A stretch of 64,000 nt of DNA from Flavobacterium hydatis (GCF_000737695.1 NZ_JPRM01000015.1:185474-249473); one strand, 5' to 3'. Shown: positions 17,539 through 26,637, counted from the first letter of the stretch. Translations and numbers: made by a program. The notes: generated from the sequence alone by a model not told the origin.

Positions 17539-17919
17539 ATGAGTTTAGAACTTGATAATTTCTACCTAAAACAAGAAGAACCAAATAAAGGTTGTTTGCT
17601 TGCTTTACGACAAATTATTCTTTCACAAGATTCTGAAATCACCCATGCATTAAAATACGGCATGCCTTTTTTCTGTTATCAAGGAAAAATGTTTTGCTAT
17701 TTATGGGTTCATAAAACAAATAACAAACCCTATCTCGGAATCGTCGAGGGAAAACATTTTGACAATCCTGAATTAATAGCCGAAAAACGCTCGCGGATGA
17801 AAACAATGCTATTTGATCCAAACGAAGATTTACCAATTGATACAATAAAGGCAATTATTGAGAAGGCAATTGGACTTTACAAAAGCGGAGAAATAAAAAC
17901 ATTGAAACAGAAGAAATAA
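17539..17919 (+). CDS. DUF1801 (YdhG-like) protein
   Basis: 126 residues from the ATG at 17539 (MSLELDNFYLKQEEPNKG). The 16 codons before it belong to a dispersed repeat and are not real coding sequence. The family pattern is present: a short helix, then the DUF1801 core with ITHALKYGMPFFCYQGKMFC (about 36-55), followed by strands (LWVHKTNNKPYLGIVEG) and a C-terminal helix. The fold is iron-chaperone/SRPBCC-like by family annotation; function is unproven. It lies 20 bases upstream of the tautomerase gene. Confidence 0.75.
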   Translation: MSLELDNFYLKQEEPNKGCLLALRQIILSQDSEITHALKYGMPFFCYQGKMFCYLWVHKTNNKPYLGIVEGKHFDNPELIAEKRSRMKTMLFDPNEDLPIDTIKAIIEKAIGLYKSGEIKTLKQKK

Positions 17920-17939
17920 TTAATAAAGAAAAAACAATT

Positions 17940-18353
17940 ATGCCATTTGTTAGAATCAGTTTACCAAAAAAATTATCGCAAGAAACCAAAGAGAATATTT
18001 CTATCTCGATACACGAATCTTTAATTCAGGAATTTAATATTCCGCAAGACGATTATTTTCATGTAATTGAAGAACTAGAAACCTCCCAAATTAAATTTCC
18101 AAAGAGTTATCTGGGTATTACCCATTCAGAAAACATTATTTATGTTCAAATAACCGCTGGGCAAGGAAGAACAAAAGAGCAAAAAACAAAATTATATGCT
18201 CAGATTGCAACTAGAATTTCGAATACAACCGAAATTTTAAAAAGTGATATTATTATAATTTTACTGGAGAATAATGGTGGTGAAAACTGGTCGTTTGGAA
18301 ACGGTGAAATTCAAGAACAAAAACATTTAAAACAATTAAGCAACAATCAATAA
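17940..18353 (+). CDS. Tautomerase family protein (4-oxalocrotonate tautomerase-like)
   Basis: 137 residues. After Met removal the chain begins with Pro1 (MPFVRISLPKKLS), the catalytic base of the tautomerase superfamily. Two beta-alpha-beta units follow: residues 2-60, with ISISIHESLIQEFNIPQDDY, and about 68-120, with GRTKEQKTKLYAQIATRI. It ends with the family-typical ENWSFGNGE. Members catalyse keto-enol tautomerisation or dehalogenation of small acids; the substrate is unknown. The next gene starts one base after the stop codon. Confidence 0.85.
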   Translation: MPFVRISLPKKLSQETKENISISIHESLIQEFNIPQDDYFHVIEELETSQIKFPKSYLGITHSENIIYVQITAGQGRTKEQKTKLYAQIATRISNTTEILKSDIIIILLENNGGENWSFGNGEIQEQKHLKQLSNNQ

Positions 18354-18354
18354 A

Positions 18355-18864
18355 ATGGACAATTATCTAAGACAATTAATTTCAATCGAATTTGAAGACA
18401 GAAAAGAAATATTTACTGGTTTTCTTATTGATTATACCGACGATTGGATTTTAATTAAAAATAATCCTGTTGACTTTATAATTGATGGTTATGTAATTTT
18501 GAAAAACAAAAATATACAGTCAATAACTCGAGATAGCGATAATGTATTTACAGAAAGTGTGATTAGACTAAAAGGTTTAAAAACCAACTCAGATGAAATA
18601 ATTCCGCTAAGAGATTTATCTTCTATTCTTACCTTTATAACAAATAAATATGAGATTTTCCAGATTGCAAAAAAATCTGAAAAATCAGTTTACCTTGGTA
18701 AGTTAATAAAACTGGATGATGAAGAACTGGTTATCGATTTTCTTGAAACAAGAGGGAAATTTGGTGGTGAACTAAGTATAAACCCAAATAAAATAAGAGT
18801 GATAGAATTTGATACTGATTATATCAATTCATTAAAGCTTCTTGTTAATGAAGGAAGAAAGTAA
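18355..18864 (+). CDS. Hypothetical protein with two repeated Sm-like barrel units
   Basis: 169 residues, soluble. Two halves share a pattern. Residues about 5-57 read LISIEFEDRKEIFTGFLIDY then DWILIKNNPVDFIIDGYVIL. Residues about 108-155 read VYLGKLIKLDDEELVIDFLE then NPNKIRVIEF. Each looks like a strand-turn-strand small barrel of the Sm/SH3 type ending in an isoleucine-rich strand. Function unknown. It follows the tautomerase gene with a one-base gap and is likely translated with it. Confidence 0.5.
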   Translation: MDNYLRQLISIEFEDRKEIFTGFLIDYTDDWILIKNNPVDFIIDGYVILKNKNIQSITRDSDNVFTESVIRLKGLKTNSDEIIPLRDLSSILTFITNKYEIFQIAKKSEKSVYLGKLIKLDDEELVIDFLETRGKFGGELSINPNKIRVIEFDTDYINSLKLLVNEGRK

Positions 18865-18909
18865 TTGATACTGAATCAAGAGTAAATAAAATATTGACAT
18901 ATTTAGGAT

Positions 18910-18942
18910 TAGACCTAACAGGTTTTTGAAACCTGTTAGGTC
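18910..18942 (+). terminator. Perfect hairpin, terminator-like dispersed repeat
   Basis: AGACCTAACAGGTTT pairs perfectly with AAACCTGTTAGGTCT. It lies 46 bases after the preceding stop codon. There is no T-tract, so it may be a REP-like repeat as much as a terminator. Confidence 0.5.
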
Positions 18943-18990
18943 TGCATTCAAAACAAAAAGCATCATTTTAATTATCTAAAAAAACAAATC

Positions 18991-19353
18991 ATGGCAATTA
19001 TAAGACCCATTTTTAGAATTTTTGATTATAAAAAAGCTGTCGAATTTTATGTTGATTGGCTTGGTTTTGAAATTCTTGACGAACATACTTTTGAAGAAAA
19101 TTCGCCATTGTATATTCGTATTTCACTCGAAGGAATCGAAATTCATTTGAGTGAACACCACGGAGATTGTTCGCCAGGAGCAAAAATAATTGTTGAAGGT
19201 TTCGTCGGTTTAAAAGACTATCATCAAAAACTGATTCAGAAAAACTATAAATACAACAAACCCGGAATTGAAAAAGCTTTCTGGAACGAAAAAATCTACT
19301 GTGTAGAAGTTATTGACCCATTTGGCAACAAAATGATATTTACTGGAGAGTAA
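18991..19353 (+). CDS. Glyoxalase/bleomycin-resistance superfamily protein
   Basis: 120 residues. The vicinal-oxygen-chelate fold is visible as two beta-alpha-beta-beta-beta units. The N-terminal unit is PIFRIFDYKKAVEFYVDWLGFEI followed by the IRISLEGIEIHLSEHHGD strand with His and Glu. The C-terminal unit is VGLKDYHQKLIQ followed by VEVIDPFGNKMIF, whose D-P-x-G-N turn is diagnostic. Relatives bind drugs such as bleomycin or catalyse metal-dependent reactions; the ligand is unknown. Its end borders a dispersed palindromic element. Confidence 0.82.
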   Translation: MAIIRPIFRIFDYKKAVEFYVDWLGFEILDEHTFEENSPLYIRISLEGIEIHLSEHHGDCSPGAKIIVEGFVGLKDYHQKLIQKNYKYNKPGIEKAFWNEKIYCVEVIDPFGNKMIFTGE

Positions 19354-19360
19354 TTTCACT

Positions 19361-19495
19361 ACATAGGAACATAGTTTTTTAAAGTATTATAAAGGTGTTT
19401 CACTCTTACATTAAAACACAATAGAGTGACTAAAAGCATCGCCTTCTTATTTATCTCTTTTTTAGAGAATCCATTCTATGTCTCTATGTGTTAAA
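19361..19495. repeat. Diverged second copy of the CATAGAAACATAG palindromic element
   Basis: The left arm has CATAGGAACATAGTTTTTT and the right arm has TCTATGTCTCTATGTG. It shares AAAGGTGTTTCAC with AAAGGCGTTTCAC in the copy at 599-735. The middle parts differ. Confidence 0.55.
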
Positions 19496-19519
19496 TAAAA
19501 AACATAAAACTAACTTACA

Positions 19520-20308
19520 ATGAAATTAAACTTATATCAAATAGACGCATTCACAGATAAAATCTTCGGAGGAAATCCCGCTTGCGTTGTTCCATTAGAA
19601 AATTGGTTGCCTGATGAAATCCTTTTAAAAATTGCAAAAGAAAATGCTGTTCCTGAAACTGCTTTTTATGTTGTTAACGATAAAAGAGTTCACTTGCGCT
19701 GGTTTACACCCGAAATTGAAATGGATTTATGCGGTCATGCAACTTTAGCAACGGCTCACACTTTAAAATCGATTCTTAATTATCCCGAAAACACGATCCT
19801 ATTTGATACTTTAAGTGGTGAGTTAATCGTAACTATTGATAAAGATTTATATACTTTGAATTTTCCGTCAAGAAAACCTGTTCCTAGTGAACTTCCGGAG
19901 ATTATCAGAGATTCATTAAACATTCAGCCTAAAGCAGTTTTAAAATCGAGAGATTACGTTTTAGTCTACGAAACCGAACAAGAAATTAGAGACATTGTAA
20001 TCGACAGACAAACTTTTGATAAATTAAACCTTGATCCCGGCGGAGTTATAGTAACTGCAAAAGGAGTTCATTGCGATTTTGTTTCTCGATTTTTTACCTC
20101 ACAAGCCTCAATTCTCGAAGATCCTGTTACAGGTTCTGCCCATTGTTCGCTAATACCTTATTGGAGCGAGCAACTTGGCAAAAAAGAAATGCACGCCAAA
20201 CAACTTTCGGAACGAGAAGGCACCTTGTATTGTGTCGATAATGGCGAAAGAGTTTTAATAAGCGGTAAAGCAAAAACATATTCTACAGGAACATGCTGGA
20301 TAGAATAA
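19520..20308 (+). CDS. PhzF family isomerase/epimerase
   Basis: 262 residues. The N-terminus (LYQIDAFTDKIFGGNPACVV) is the classic PhzF opening. The active-site Glu lies in ENAVPETAFYV (Glu about 46). The second motif, MDLCGHATLATAH, shapes the substrate pocket. The C-terminal half holds EDPVTGSAHCSLIPYW, the matching motif of the second pseudo-symmetric domain. PhzF proteins isomerise trans-2,3-dihydro-3-hydroxyanthranilate in phenazine makers, but most homologues, as probably here, have no known substrate. An acetyltransferase gene follows after 17 bases. Confidence 0.92.
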   Translation: MKLNLYQIDAFTDKIFGGNPACVVPLENWLPDEILLKIAKENAVPETAFYVVNDKRVHLRWFTPEIEMDLCGHATLATAHTLKSILNYPENTILFDTLSGELIVTIDKDLYTLNFPSRKPVPSELPEIIRDSLNIQPKAVLKSRDYVLVYETEQEIRDIVIDRQTFDKLNLDPGGVIVTAKGVHCDFVSRFFTSQASILEDPVTGSAHCSLIPYWSEQLGKKEMHAKQLSEREGTLYCVDNGERVLISGKAKTYSTGTCWIE

Positions 20309-20325
20309 AAAACATTTAAACAATC

Positions 20326-20856
20326 ATGGAAGTTATCATACGCCAAGAAAATAAAGATGACTATCCAAAGGTTTTTGAAATCATAGAGGAAGCATTTAAA
20401 GATGTAGAATACAGCGACCATAAAGAACAATTTCTAGTTGAAAAACTAAGAAAATCGGATGCTTTTATCCCAGAATTATCGCTTGTTGCCGAAGTCGACA
20501 ATGAAATAGTTGGACATATTTTACTAACCAAATTACAAATCGAGAACAAAGATCAAACGTTTGATTCTCTTGCTTTGGCTCCAGTTTCGGTAAAACCAGA
20601 ATTTCAAGGAAAAGGAATTGGTGCAAAACTGATTCTAGAAAGTCATGCCATCGCAAAAAAATTAGGTTACAAATCGATAATTCTTTTGGGCCATGAAAAC
20701 TATTACCCAAGATTTGGATATGAACTAACAAACAAATACAATATCGAAATGCCATTTGACGTTCCTGCAGAAAACTGTATGGTAATTTCGTTAACCGAAA
20801 ATGGATTAGATGGCGTAAGCGGAATGGTAAAATATCCAGCCGCTTTCTTAGAATAA
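20326..20856 (+). CDS. GNAT family N-acetyltransferase (YhbS-like)
   Basis: 176 residues. It resembles the YhbS group: VIIRQENKDDYPKVFEIIEE, then SLVAEVDNEIVGHILLTK, then SLALAPVSVKPEFQGKGIGA, in which QGKGIG is the acetyl-CoA pyrophosphate loop. It ends with IILLGHENYYPRFGYE, whose YYPRFGYE is the group signature. The substrate is unknown. It is 17 bases downstream of phzF and 35 upstream of the DUF6058 gene, so co-transcription is likely. Confidence 0.9.
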   Translation: MEVIIRQENKDDYPKVFEIIEEAFKDVEYSDHKEQFLVEKLRKSDAFIPELSLVAEVDNEIVGHILLTKLQIENKDQTFDSLALAPVSVKPEFQGKGIGAKLILESHAIAKKLGYKSIILLGHENYYPRFGYELTNKYNIEMPFDVPAENCMVISLTENGLDGVSGMVKYPAAFLE

Positions 20857-20891
20857 TTTTTAATCGCAATAAAACAATAAACCCAAATAAA

Positions 20892-21578
20892 ATGGCGGAT
20901 TTAAATTTAAAATACATTGCAGAAAATTATATTGAACTCGAAGAAATATCAAGATCAATACGTATTTCTGTAGATAAACTACATCAACTTATTGAGGCTA
21001 AACTCATGCCTGAACCTTCTTATATCATAAATTCGGAAATAACGATAAGTTCTTCTTTAAATGATAGTCATAAAACTACTATCGTTAGAAAATACTTTCC
21101 TAATAATATTTTGGAACTTATAAAAGCAAATGCTGAAAAAGCAAATGCTGACGAATTCAAAGCAAAGTTTAAGGAAAACCTATTATCATATTTAAAAAAC
21201 CACAACCATAAAACATTTGCTTATGGGAATGTTTTTGATGAAAATCAGAAAATAGATTCTAATAAAGCTGAAGAAGCTCTGGAAGAAGAATGGGATTATT
21301 ACTGCAAAGGTGTTTATGGAATTTGTACGATAAACAATAACGAAAATGCCATAATCGAAAAAGAAATTGCCGTAAAAAGAATCCTTGATTTTATCGAAAA
21401 GAAGTCTGCAATATTAACTCCCGAAGAAAAAGTAAAACTAGAGGAACTGAATGCTGAATTTAACAAAGTTACAAGTTCATTTGCTCCTTATCAGCGAGAA
21501 TTAAGTAGTAGAGGTAAATATCTCGACAAACTCCTAAAAGAATTCTCTCTGGATGAATTAATTCAAAAATACAATTAA
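20892..21578 (+). CDS. DUF6058-like protein
   Basis: 228 residues, soluble, mainly helical. The N-terminus resembles a helix-turn-helix (LEEISRSIRISVDKLHQLIEA). The middle has EEALEEEWDYYCKGVYGICT and then EKEIAVKRILDFIE, and the end has SSFAPYQRELSSRGKYLD. This order matches what I recall of the DUF6058 family, sometimes labelled natural-product biosynthesis protein on genome-context grounds. No reaction is known. It sits among PhzF, GNAT and arylamine N-acetyltransferase genes. Confidence 0.6.
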   Translation: MADLNLKYIAENYIELEEISRSIRISVDKLHQLIEAKLMPEPSYIINSEITISSSLNDSHKTTIVRKYFPNNILELIKANAEKANADEFKAKFKENLLSYLKNHNHKTFAYGNVFDENQKIDSNKAEEALEEEWDYYCKGVYGICTINNNENAIIEKEIAVKRILDFIEKKSAILTPEEKVKLEELNAEFNKVTSSFAPYQRELSSRGKYLDKLLKEFSLDELIQKYN

Positions 21579-21607
21579 GTCGACGATTAATTAAAACTTA
21601 TAATGAG

Positions 21608-22399
21608 ATGACAAAACAAGCAAAATCAAATCCGATAGATTCAAGTAATTTTGTTTTACAAGATTACTTGGACAGAATACATTTTGTTGGCGATGTTAAA
21701 TCAAATATCAAAAGCATTAGTAAATTAATGCAATGCCAATTGTTTACTATACCATTTGAAGACTTAGATGTTCAGGCAGGAAAAACCATTTCTTTGCAAG
21801 GAAACGATATTGTCGATAAACTCATTAATCGCAAGCGTGGTGGGTATTGTTATGAACTTAATGGTTTATTTGCTCTAATGCTCCAAAAAATGGGTATTTC
21901 GCATCGTTTTGTTGCCGCTCGTCCGTTGGTAACGCCAACTGAAAATCCTAAAACACATATTGCGATTATTGTGACCGTTGAAGATGAAGAATATTTGGTC
22001 GATTTAGGCTTTGGTGGCAACGGAATAAGAGAGCCTTTAAAACTAAATGATACTACGGCTGTACAACAAGGTTCTGAAACTTTTGCTATAGCAAAAGCAG
22101 AAAACGGAGATTATCTATTACAAACTTTATTACATAACGAATGGAAAGACTTATATTCTTTTGATTTATCGCATCAGGAATGGATTGATTTTAAACCTGC
22201 CAATCATTATAATTCAACTCATCCGGATTCCTTTTTTACCCAAAATCTTGTTGTTGTTCTACAAAATACATTAGGCAAGAAAATACTATTTAAAAACACA
22301 TTCAAGTCTATTGAAAACGGAAAAGCTCAAAGTTATATTTTCGAACCAGAAAAACTTGATAGCATTTTAGCGACTGAGTTTAATTTGACAAAGTCGTAA
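21608..22399 (+). CDS. Arylamine N-acetyltransferase
   Basis: 263 residues. It transfers acetyl groups from acetyl-CoA to arylamines or hydrazines by a ping-pong mechanism. The Cys-His-Asp triad is visible: Cys81 in RGGYCYELN, His in PKTHIAIIV (about 117) and Asp in YLVDLGFGG (about 132). The upstream stretch FTIPFEDLDVQAGK is also typical. Length fits bacterial NATs. Such enzymes inactivate aromatic drugs or close amide bonds in natural-product pathways. It ends the plus-strand run and converges on the minus-strand polyamine-linked operon. Confidence 0.93.
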   Translation: MTKQAKSNPIDSSNFVLQDYLDRIHFVGDVKSNIKSISKLMQCQLFTIPFEDLDVQAGKTISLQGNDIVDKLINRKRGGYCYELNGLFALMLQKMGISHRFVAARPLVTPTENPKTHIAIIVTVEDEEYLVDLGFGGNGIREPLKLNDTTAVQQGSETFAIAKAENGDYLLQTLLHNEWKDLYSFDLSHQEWIDFKPANHYNSTHPDSFFTQNLVVVLQNTLGKKILFKNTFKSIENGKAQSYIFEPEKLDSILATEFNLTKS

Positions 22400-22513
22400 T
22401 AATTAAAACTATCTGATGATTGATGAATAACTTGTACTAAAATAAAAACTATTAATAAATTTATATTTTGATGCCGAAACGCAGCAAGTTGCACAACAAT
22501 CAATATAACAAGA

Positions 22514-23536
22514 TTAGGATTTCTTAGACTTCCATATAAATCCATCGAGTAAGTAATGTGTAAACTGTGGCACCGTTAGCAACGGGACAATTACAAATTG
22601 CCAACTAGAAAAATCAAAAGTTTTGAGCGAGAAATTGTCATTCCAAACCAAAATCTCCCATAAAAACTCTTCTGTAAATGCGATCACTAATAAAATCCCC
22701 ACATAAATAAGGATTGCATTATAGCTTTTTAAATAACTAAAAACTCCCGAGTTTGTGTTTGTCTTGTTTTCGATTTCTCTAAAATAAACCAGTGCCATAT
22801 ATGGAATTCCGTGAGAAACTACATTTAACAAAGTAAAAATAAGATCATCATTAAAATAGACAATCCCAAAATACCATGAAAGTGCCGTTCCTAGAATGAT
22901 TGCATTTTTAGGAACATTAAAAAACCTATTGGCTATACTTTTATAAGCTGTATAGATTATGTAAATCGTTATAATAATGACATAAACCCAGAATAATACT
23001 TCTAATAAAAATGTGTTATGGAAACGAAAAAACTCATTTTCGACAAACCAATTGAATTTTCTTTCGGAAGAAAAGAACCAATACAACATCGGATAACCTG
23101 TTGAAGCATAAATCGCAAAATTATCAATACAAACCGAAAGTCTTGTTTTCTCTTCGTTTCTGGCATACAATCGCATAAAACCATATTGCTGCCTTATAAA
23201 ATGAAAAACTGCCACATAAGCTAAAAAGGACCAGAATACCAAACTTCCAAAAGAAAAAAGAACGATACCAATAGCAAAACAAATTGCGGGTAAAACCAAT
23301 AATCTTTTCTTGTTCTTCCTGAATTCATCGGCTACAAAATAGGTTTTGAATAAAGTTGCATAAACATGGGCAACATCAATAAAAACGATTAAAAAAAGCC
23401 ATGTGTAAAACGAGTACTCATTTTCAATTTGAGTAATATAATCTTGAAATAAGAAAATAATAGCCAATACAAAAAAAGACGGGCCAATGATAAAAATCAG
23501 ATCAGTTTTGGCTTTATGAATCCAGGGTTGTTTCAT
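22514..23536 (-). CDS. Polytopic membrane protein with conserved-looking histidines
   Basis: 340 residues with about nine transmembrane segments. Histidines lie within or next to them in distinct motifs: FIDVAHVYATLFKTY (about 53-67), VFHFIRQQYGFMRLY (about 110-124), VVSHGIPYMALVYF (about 237-250) and PQFTHYLLDGFIW (about 322-334). This distribution suggests a membrane metalloenzyme such as a di-iron oxygenase or desaturase, but I cannot name the family. It is the last gene of the operon. Its start overlaps the FAD oxidoreductase gene by 23 bases, so the two are translationally coupled and probably work on the same substrate (inference). Confidence 0.6.
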   Translation of the reverse strand: MKQPWIHKAKTDLIFIIGPSFFVLAIIFLFQDYITQIENEYSFYTWLFLIVFIDVAHVYATLFKTYFVADEFRKNKKRLLVLPAICFAIGIVLFSFGSLVFWSFLAYVAVFHFIRQQYGFMRLYARNEEKTRLSVCIDNFAIYASTGYPMLYWFFSSERKFNWFVENEFFRFHNTFLLEVLFWVYVIIITIYIIYTAYKSIANRFFNVPKNAIILGTALSWYFGIVYFNDDLIFTLLNVVSHGIPYMALVYFREIENKTNTNSGVFSYLKSYNAILIYVGILLVIAFTEEFLWEILVWNDNFSLKTFDFSSWQFVIVPLLTVPQFTHYLLDGFIWKSKKS

Positions 23537-25142
23537 CTAAAATTTGGTTTACGACATTAATTCCGTGATGAAAAGCTTCTTCAAAAATTGATATTCCTGA
23601 CAAATCTGTATGGGCAAAATAAATAGAATTTTGAATGTTTTTTGAAGCTTGTTTTTTAGCTTCTCCAAAAATAAATCCTGGTGCCGGACTAACCATTCCG
23701 TGTCCTAACAAAAAAACTTCCATTTCTTCAGTACTATTTTCAATATCAGGATGTGCAATTTTCAAATCGGCTAAGACAAATTGTTTCCAATATTCTTTAT
23801 CTTTTTTATAGAGCTCTTTCCTCGTTTTTCTTAAATCTGATGAGGAGAAACTATAATAATAAGTAATTACTTTTTTGTCCTGAATCTGGTTTAAGGATTG
23901 ATGCTGATCATAAATATATCCTAATCCTTTTGCACCATAAATAACATTGTCCCAAGAAAGAGGAAAACTAAAATTATCGGATAAATTAGTCAAAGTTAAA
24001 GTTGCTAAAAGCCAAGGTGTGTACTGAAATTCTTTAGTATATTCTTTTCGATCTTTAATAAGATACTGGTTTACAAACTGGGGTGTTGCCATAATTACTT
24101 TGTCTGCAACAATCTCTACCGAAACCTTTTTAACATCATCAAATACTTTGGCAATAACCTTATTATTTTCGGTCTTTACTTCATAAACCAAATGATTTTT
24201 TAGTGTTTTTTTATTGGTGTATTTCTTTAGATGAGTTGCTAATCTTGCGTTTCCTTCTGGCCAGGTTAAAACACTTTCTTTTTTATCAGAATTAGCATCT
24301 TGTTTTCTTCCAGCAAAATAATGGATTCCAGCCCAAGCCGAAACATAATCTATACCAAGACCAAAATCATCTTTGCAACAATAATCGATATAATGAAATA
24401 AAGGTTCGGTTTTAAAATCATTCTTTTCAAACCATTCTTTCATTGTCATCTTATCCAAATTTCTGGTTTCAATATCATTTGAAGAAAGATAAACCGGAAT
24501 GTCAAATAAGTACTTTTCGTCTTTTCCTTTTCCTATCCGAAAAGCATCCATTAATTTAAAAAATCTTTCAAATTCCAAATCTTGATCTTTAGAATTCCCT
24601 TCTTTAGGAACAACTCCATCTTGCCAATTATTTTTATAAAACAAACGCTCGTCTGGCGCAAAAGACAACTGTAATTCATCAAAAACGGGAAGTCCTTTCT
24701 GATCGTATCCCAGTATGATTTTTTCTTCTTCTAGAAATTGTAATAATTCTTTATCCTTAAAATTAGGCAATGGCAAATAATGCGCTCCAAGCGGAAATTT
24801 AGAATATTGATTTTCCCCATTAGAAGAATTCCCTCCCAAATGTCCTTCTAATTCAACGAGAAGAAAATCTGAAATTCCTTTTTTCTCAAATTGTCTGGCG
24901 GCACTTAAACCCGAAATCCCTCCTCCCACAATAAGATATGGAATATGAATTTGACTGGCTGGTTTCGGAAAGTCTTTAATCCAAAGTCGATGTCCTAAAA
25001 GATGATTCGTTCCCGACAACCGAATTAATAACTGGATTATTTTATCTGAACAAAATTGTAAAAAAGGGATTAACAACAAAGAAGCGCCGATTCCTTTTAC
25101 AAAATTCCGCCTTGATTTACTGTAGTTTTCCCCATTCTTCAT
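23514..25142 (-). CDS. Tat-exported FAD-dependent oxidoreductase (amine-oxidase-like fold)
   Basis: 542 residues from the ATG at 25142; the TTG one codon upstream is less likely. The twin-arginine signal SRRNFVKGIGASLLLIPFLQ shows folded export to the periplasm, as expected for a flavoprotein. The FAD-binding Rossmann motif is VGGGISGLSAARQFEKKG (about 68-85), followed by LVELEGHLGGNSS, typical of the amine oxidase/phytoene desaturase group. A second FAD contact lies near ISIFEEAFHHGINVVNQIL at the C-terminus. In an operon with AdoMet decarboxylase and a spermidine-synthase-like protein, an amine substrate is plausible but unproven. It overlaps the upstream gene by 26 bases. Confidence 0.8.
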   Translation of the reverse strand: MKNGENYSKSRRNFVKGIGASLLLIPFLQFCSDKIIQLLIRLSGTNHLLGHRLWIKDFPKPASQIHIPYLIVGGGISGLSAARQFEKKGISDFLLVELEGHLGGNSSNGENQYSKFPLGAHYLPLPNFKDKELLQFLEEEKIILGYDQKGLPVFDELQLSFAPDERLFYKNNWQDGVVPKEGNSKDQDLEFERFFKLMDAFRIGKGKDEKYLFDIPVYLSSNDIETRNLDKMTMKEWFEKNDFKTEPLFHYIDYCCKDDFGLGIDYVSAWAGIHYFAGRKQDANSDKKESVLTWPEGNARLATHLKKYTNKKTLKNHLVYEVKTENNKVIAKVFDDVKKVSVEIVADKVIMATPQFVNQYLIKDRKEYTKEFQYTPWLLATLTLTNLSDNFSFPLSWDNVIYGAKGLGYIYDQHQSLNQIQDKKVITYYYSFSSSDLRKTRKELYKKDKEYWKQFVLADLKIAHPDIENSTEEMEVFLLGHGMVSPAPGFIFGEAKKQASKNIQNSIYFAHTDLSGISIFEEAFHHGINVVNQILDETTLDS

Positions 25143-26637
25143 CAAAATAACGTACTAAAATTTGGTTGTCTAAACGATTGATTTCAATTTCATTTGAGAT
25201 CATATCTTTGGTAAAATAATTAAATCTATCGAATTGATAATTATAGAATTTTAATCCCGGAGCTTTTCTGTTTACTTGATTAAAAGTAGTTCCAAAACCG
25301 TTAATTGCGATTGTATAACCCCATTCTCCAAACGAAGGCACATAAGCATGATACGCATCGACCTGAGGAAAAACCTGCATTACAGTTTTGTTGATACACC
25401 AAAATGATTTTGGAGCAAAATAAGGGGATGTAGTCTGGATGACAATAGCTGCATCGGGTTGCGAAATACTTTTTATCGTTTGATAAAAATTAAGAGAATA
25501 TAACTTTCCTAAACTATAATTAGACGGATCTGGAAAATCGATAATCACAACATCAAATTTCTCCTGACAACTTTTTGCCCAAATGTATGCGTCTGTATTA
25601 ATGATTGTTACTTTAGGATTATTAAGCGAGCCTTGATTAAAACCAGTTAATATTTTATTGACTTTAAACAGCTTTGTCATTCCCTGATCCAAATCAACTA
25701 AAGTAACTTTTTCTACTTCTTTGTATTTTAAAATTTCGCGTACTGCCAAACCATCACCGCCACCTAAAACTAAAACATGCTTTACACTTTTGGCAATAGA
25801 CATTACGGGATGAACTAAAGCTTCGTGATAACGATATTCATCGGTAGAACTAAATTGTAGGTTGTTATTTAAATATAACCGGTAATCGCTCTTATTATGC
25901 GTGAGAACGATACGCTGATATTGGGTTGAATTAGTGTAAATGATATTCTCTCCATAAAGCTTTCCTTCTGAATAAGACAAAATGGAATCTGAAAAAACAA
26001 AAACACCTAATAAAACTAGAAATGAAGTAACTGCTTTTGCTTTTAAGAAATAACCGTTCTTTAATTCTTTTTTTAGAAGAAAACACAAGACAATTGCAAT
26101 ACTCACATTAATCATTCCGAAGAATAATGATGTCCCCATAATTCCTAACTTCGGAACTAAAATTAACGGAAAGAGTATCGATGCCAATAAAGCTCCGATA
26201 TAATCAAAAGTAAACACATTAGAAACTAAGTCCTTAAACTCTACTTTATCTTTTAAAATATTCATTAGTAACGGTATTTCTAATCCGACTAAAAAACCTG
26301 TTACAAAAACAAGGAGATATAAAACGAATTGAAAATACTCGACACTTTCGAACAATAAAAACAAAACAACAGAACTCAATCCGCCAATTAGTCCAACTAA
26401 TATCTCGATTTCAACAAAAGTATTGAGTAAGTTTTTATGAAAAAACTTTGAAAAGAAAGAGCCTATACCCATTGAAAACAGGTACACTCCAATAATAAAT
26501 GAAAATTGTTTTACCGAATCTCCTAATAAATAACTAGCCAGAGTACCCGCAACAAGCTCATAAACAAGCCCGCAGGTAGCAATAATAAATACTGCAAACA
26601 GCAATAAAAATTCAAATTTAAGAAACTTTTTACCCAT
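25117..26637 (-). CDS. Membrane-bound spermidine-synthase-like protein
   Basis: 506 residues from the ATG at 26637 (MGKKFLKFEF); the GTG four codons upstream is less likely. Residues of about 10-215 contain seven or so transmembrane helices (LLFAVFIIATCGLVYELVAG starts the first). The C-terminal half is a SpeE-type aminopropyltransferase fold: the SAM-binding HVLVLGGGDGLAVREIL, LVDLDQGM, then VVIIDFPDPSNYSLGKLYS, where the catalytic-loop Asp residues lie. Soluble SpeE makes spermidine from putrescine and decarboxylated AdoMet. Here the domain is membrane-tethered, so a lipid or envelope acceptor is possible (inference). The decarboxylated AdoMet donor could come from the first gene of the operon. 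Confidence 0.85.
   Translation of the reverse strand: MGKKFLKFEFLLLFAVFIIATCGLVYELVAGTLASYLLGDSVKQFSFIIGVYLFSMGIGSFFSKFFHKNLLNTFVEIEILVGLIGGLSSVVLFLLFESVEYFQFVLYLLVFVTGFLVGLEIPLLMNILKDKVEFKDLVSNVFTFDYIGALLASILFPLILVPKLGIMGTSLFFGMINVSIAIVLCFLLKKELKNGYFLKAKAVTSFLVLLGVFVFSDSILSYSEGKLYGENIIYTNSTQYQRIVLTHNKSDYRLYLNNNLQFSSTDEYRYHEALVHPVMSIAKSVKHVLVLGGGDGLAVREILKYKEVEKVTLVDLDQGMTKLFKVNKILTGFNQGSLNNPKVTIINTDAYIWAKSCQEKFDVVIIDFPDPSNYSLGKLYSLNFYQTIKSISQPDAAIVIQTTSPYFAPKSFWCINKTVMQVFPQVDAYHAYVPSFGEWGYTIAINGFGTTFNQVNRKAPGLKFYNYQFDRFNYFTKDMISNEIEINRLDNQILVRYFDEEWGKLQ

Noticed and set aside
19520..20308. Phenazine biosynthesis cluster
   Set aside because: Only a PhzF-like gene is present; no phzA/B, C, D, E or G homologue is nearby, and PhzF homologues are common in genomes that make no phenazine.
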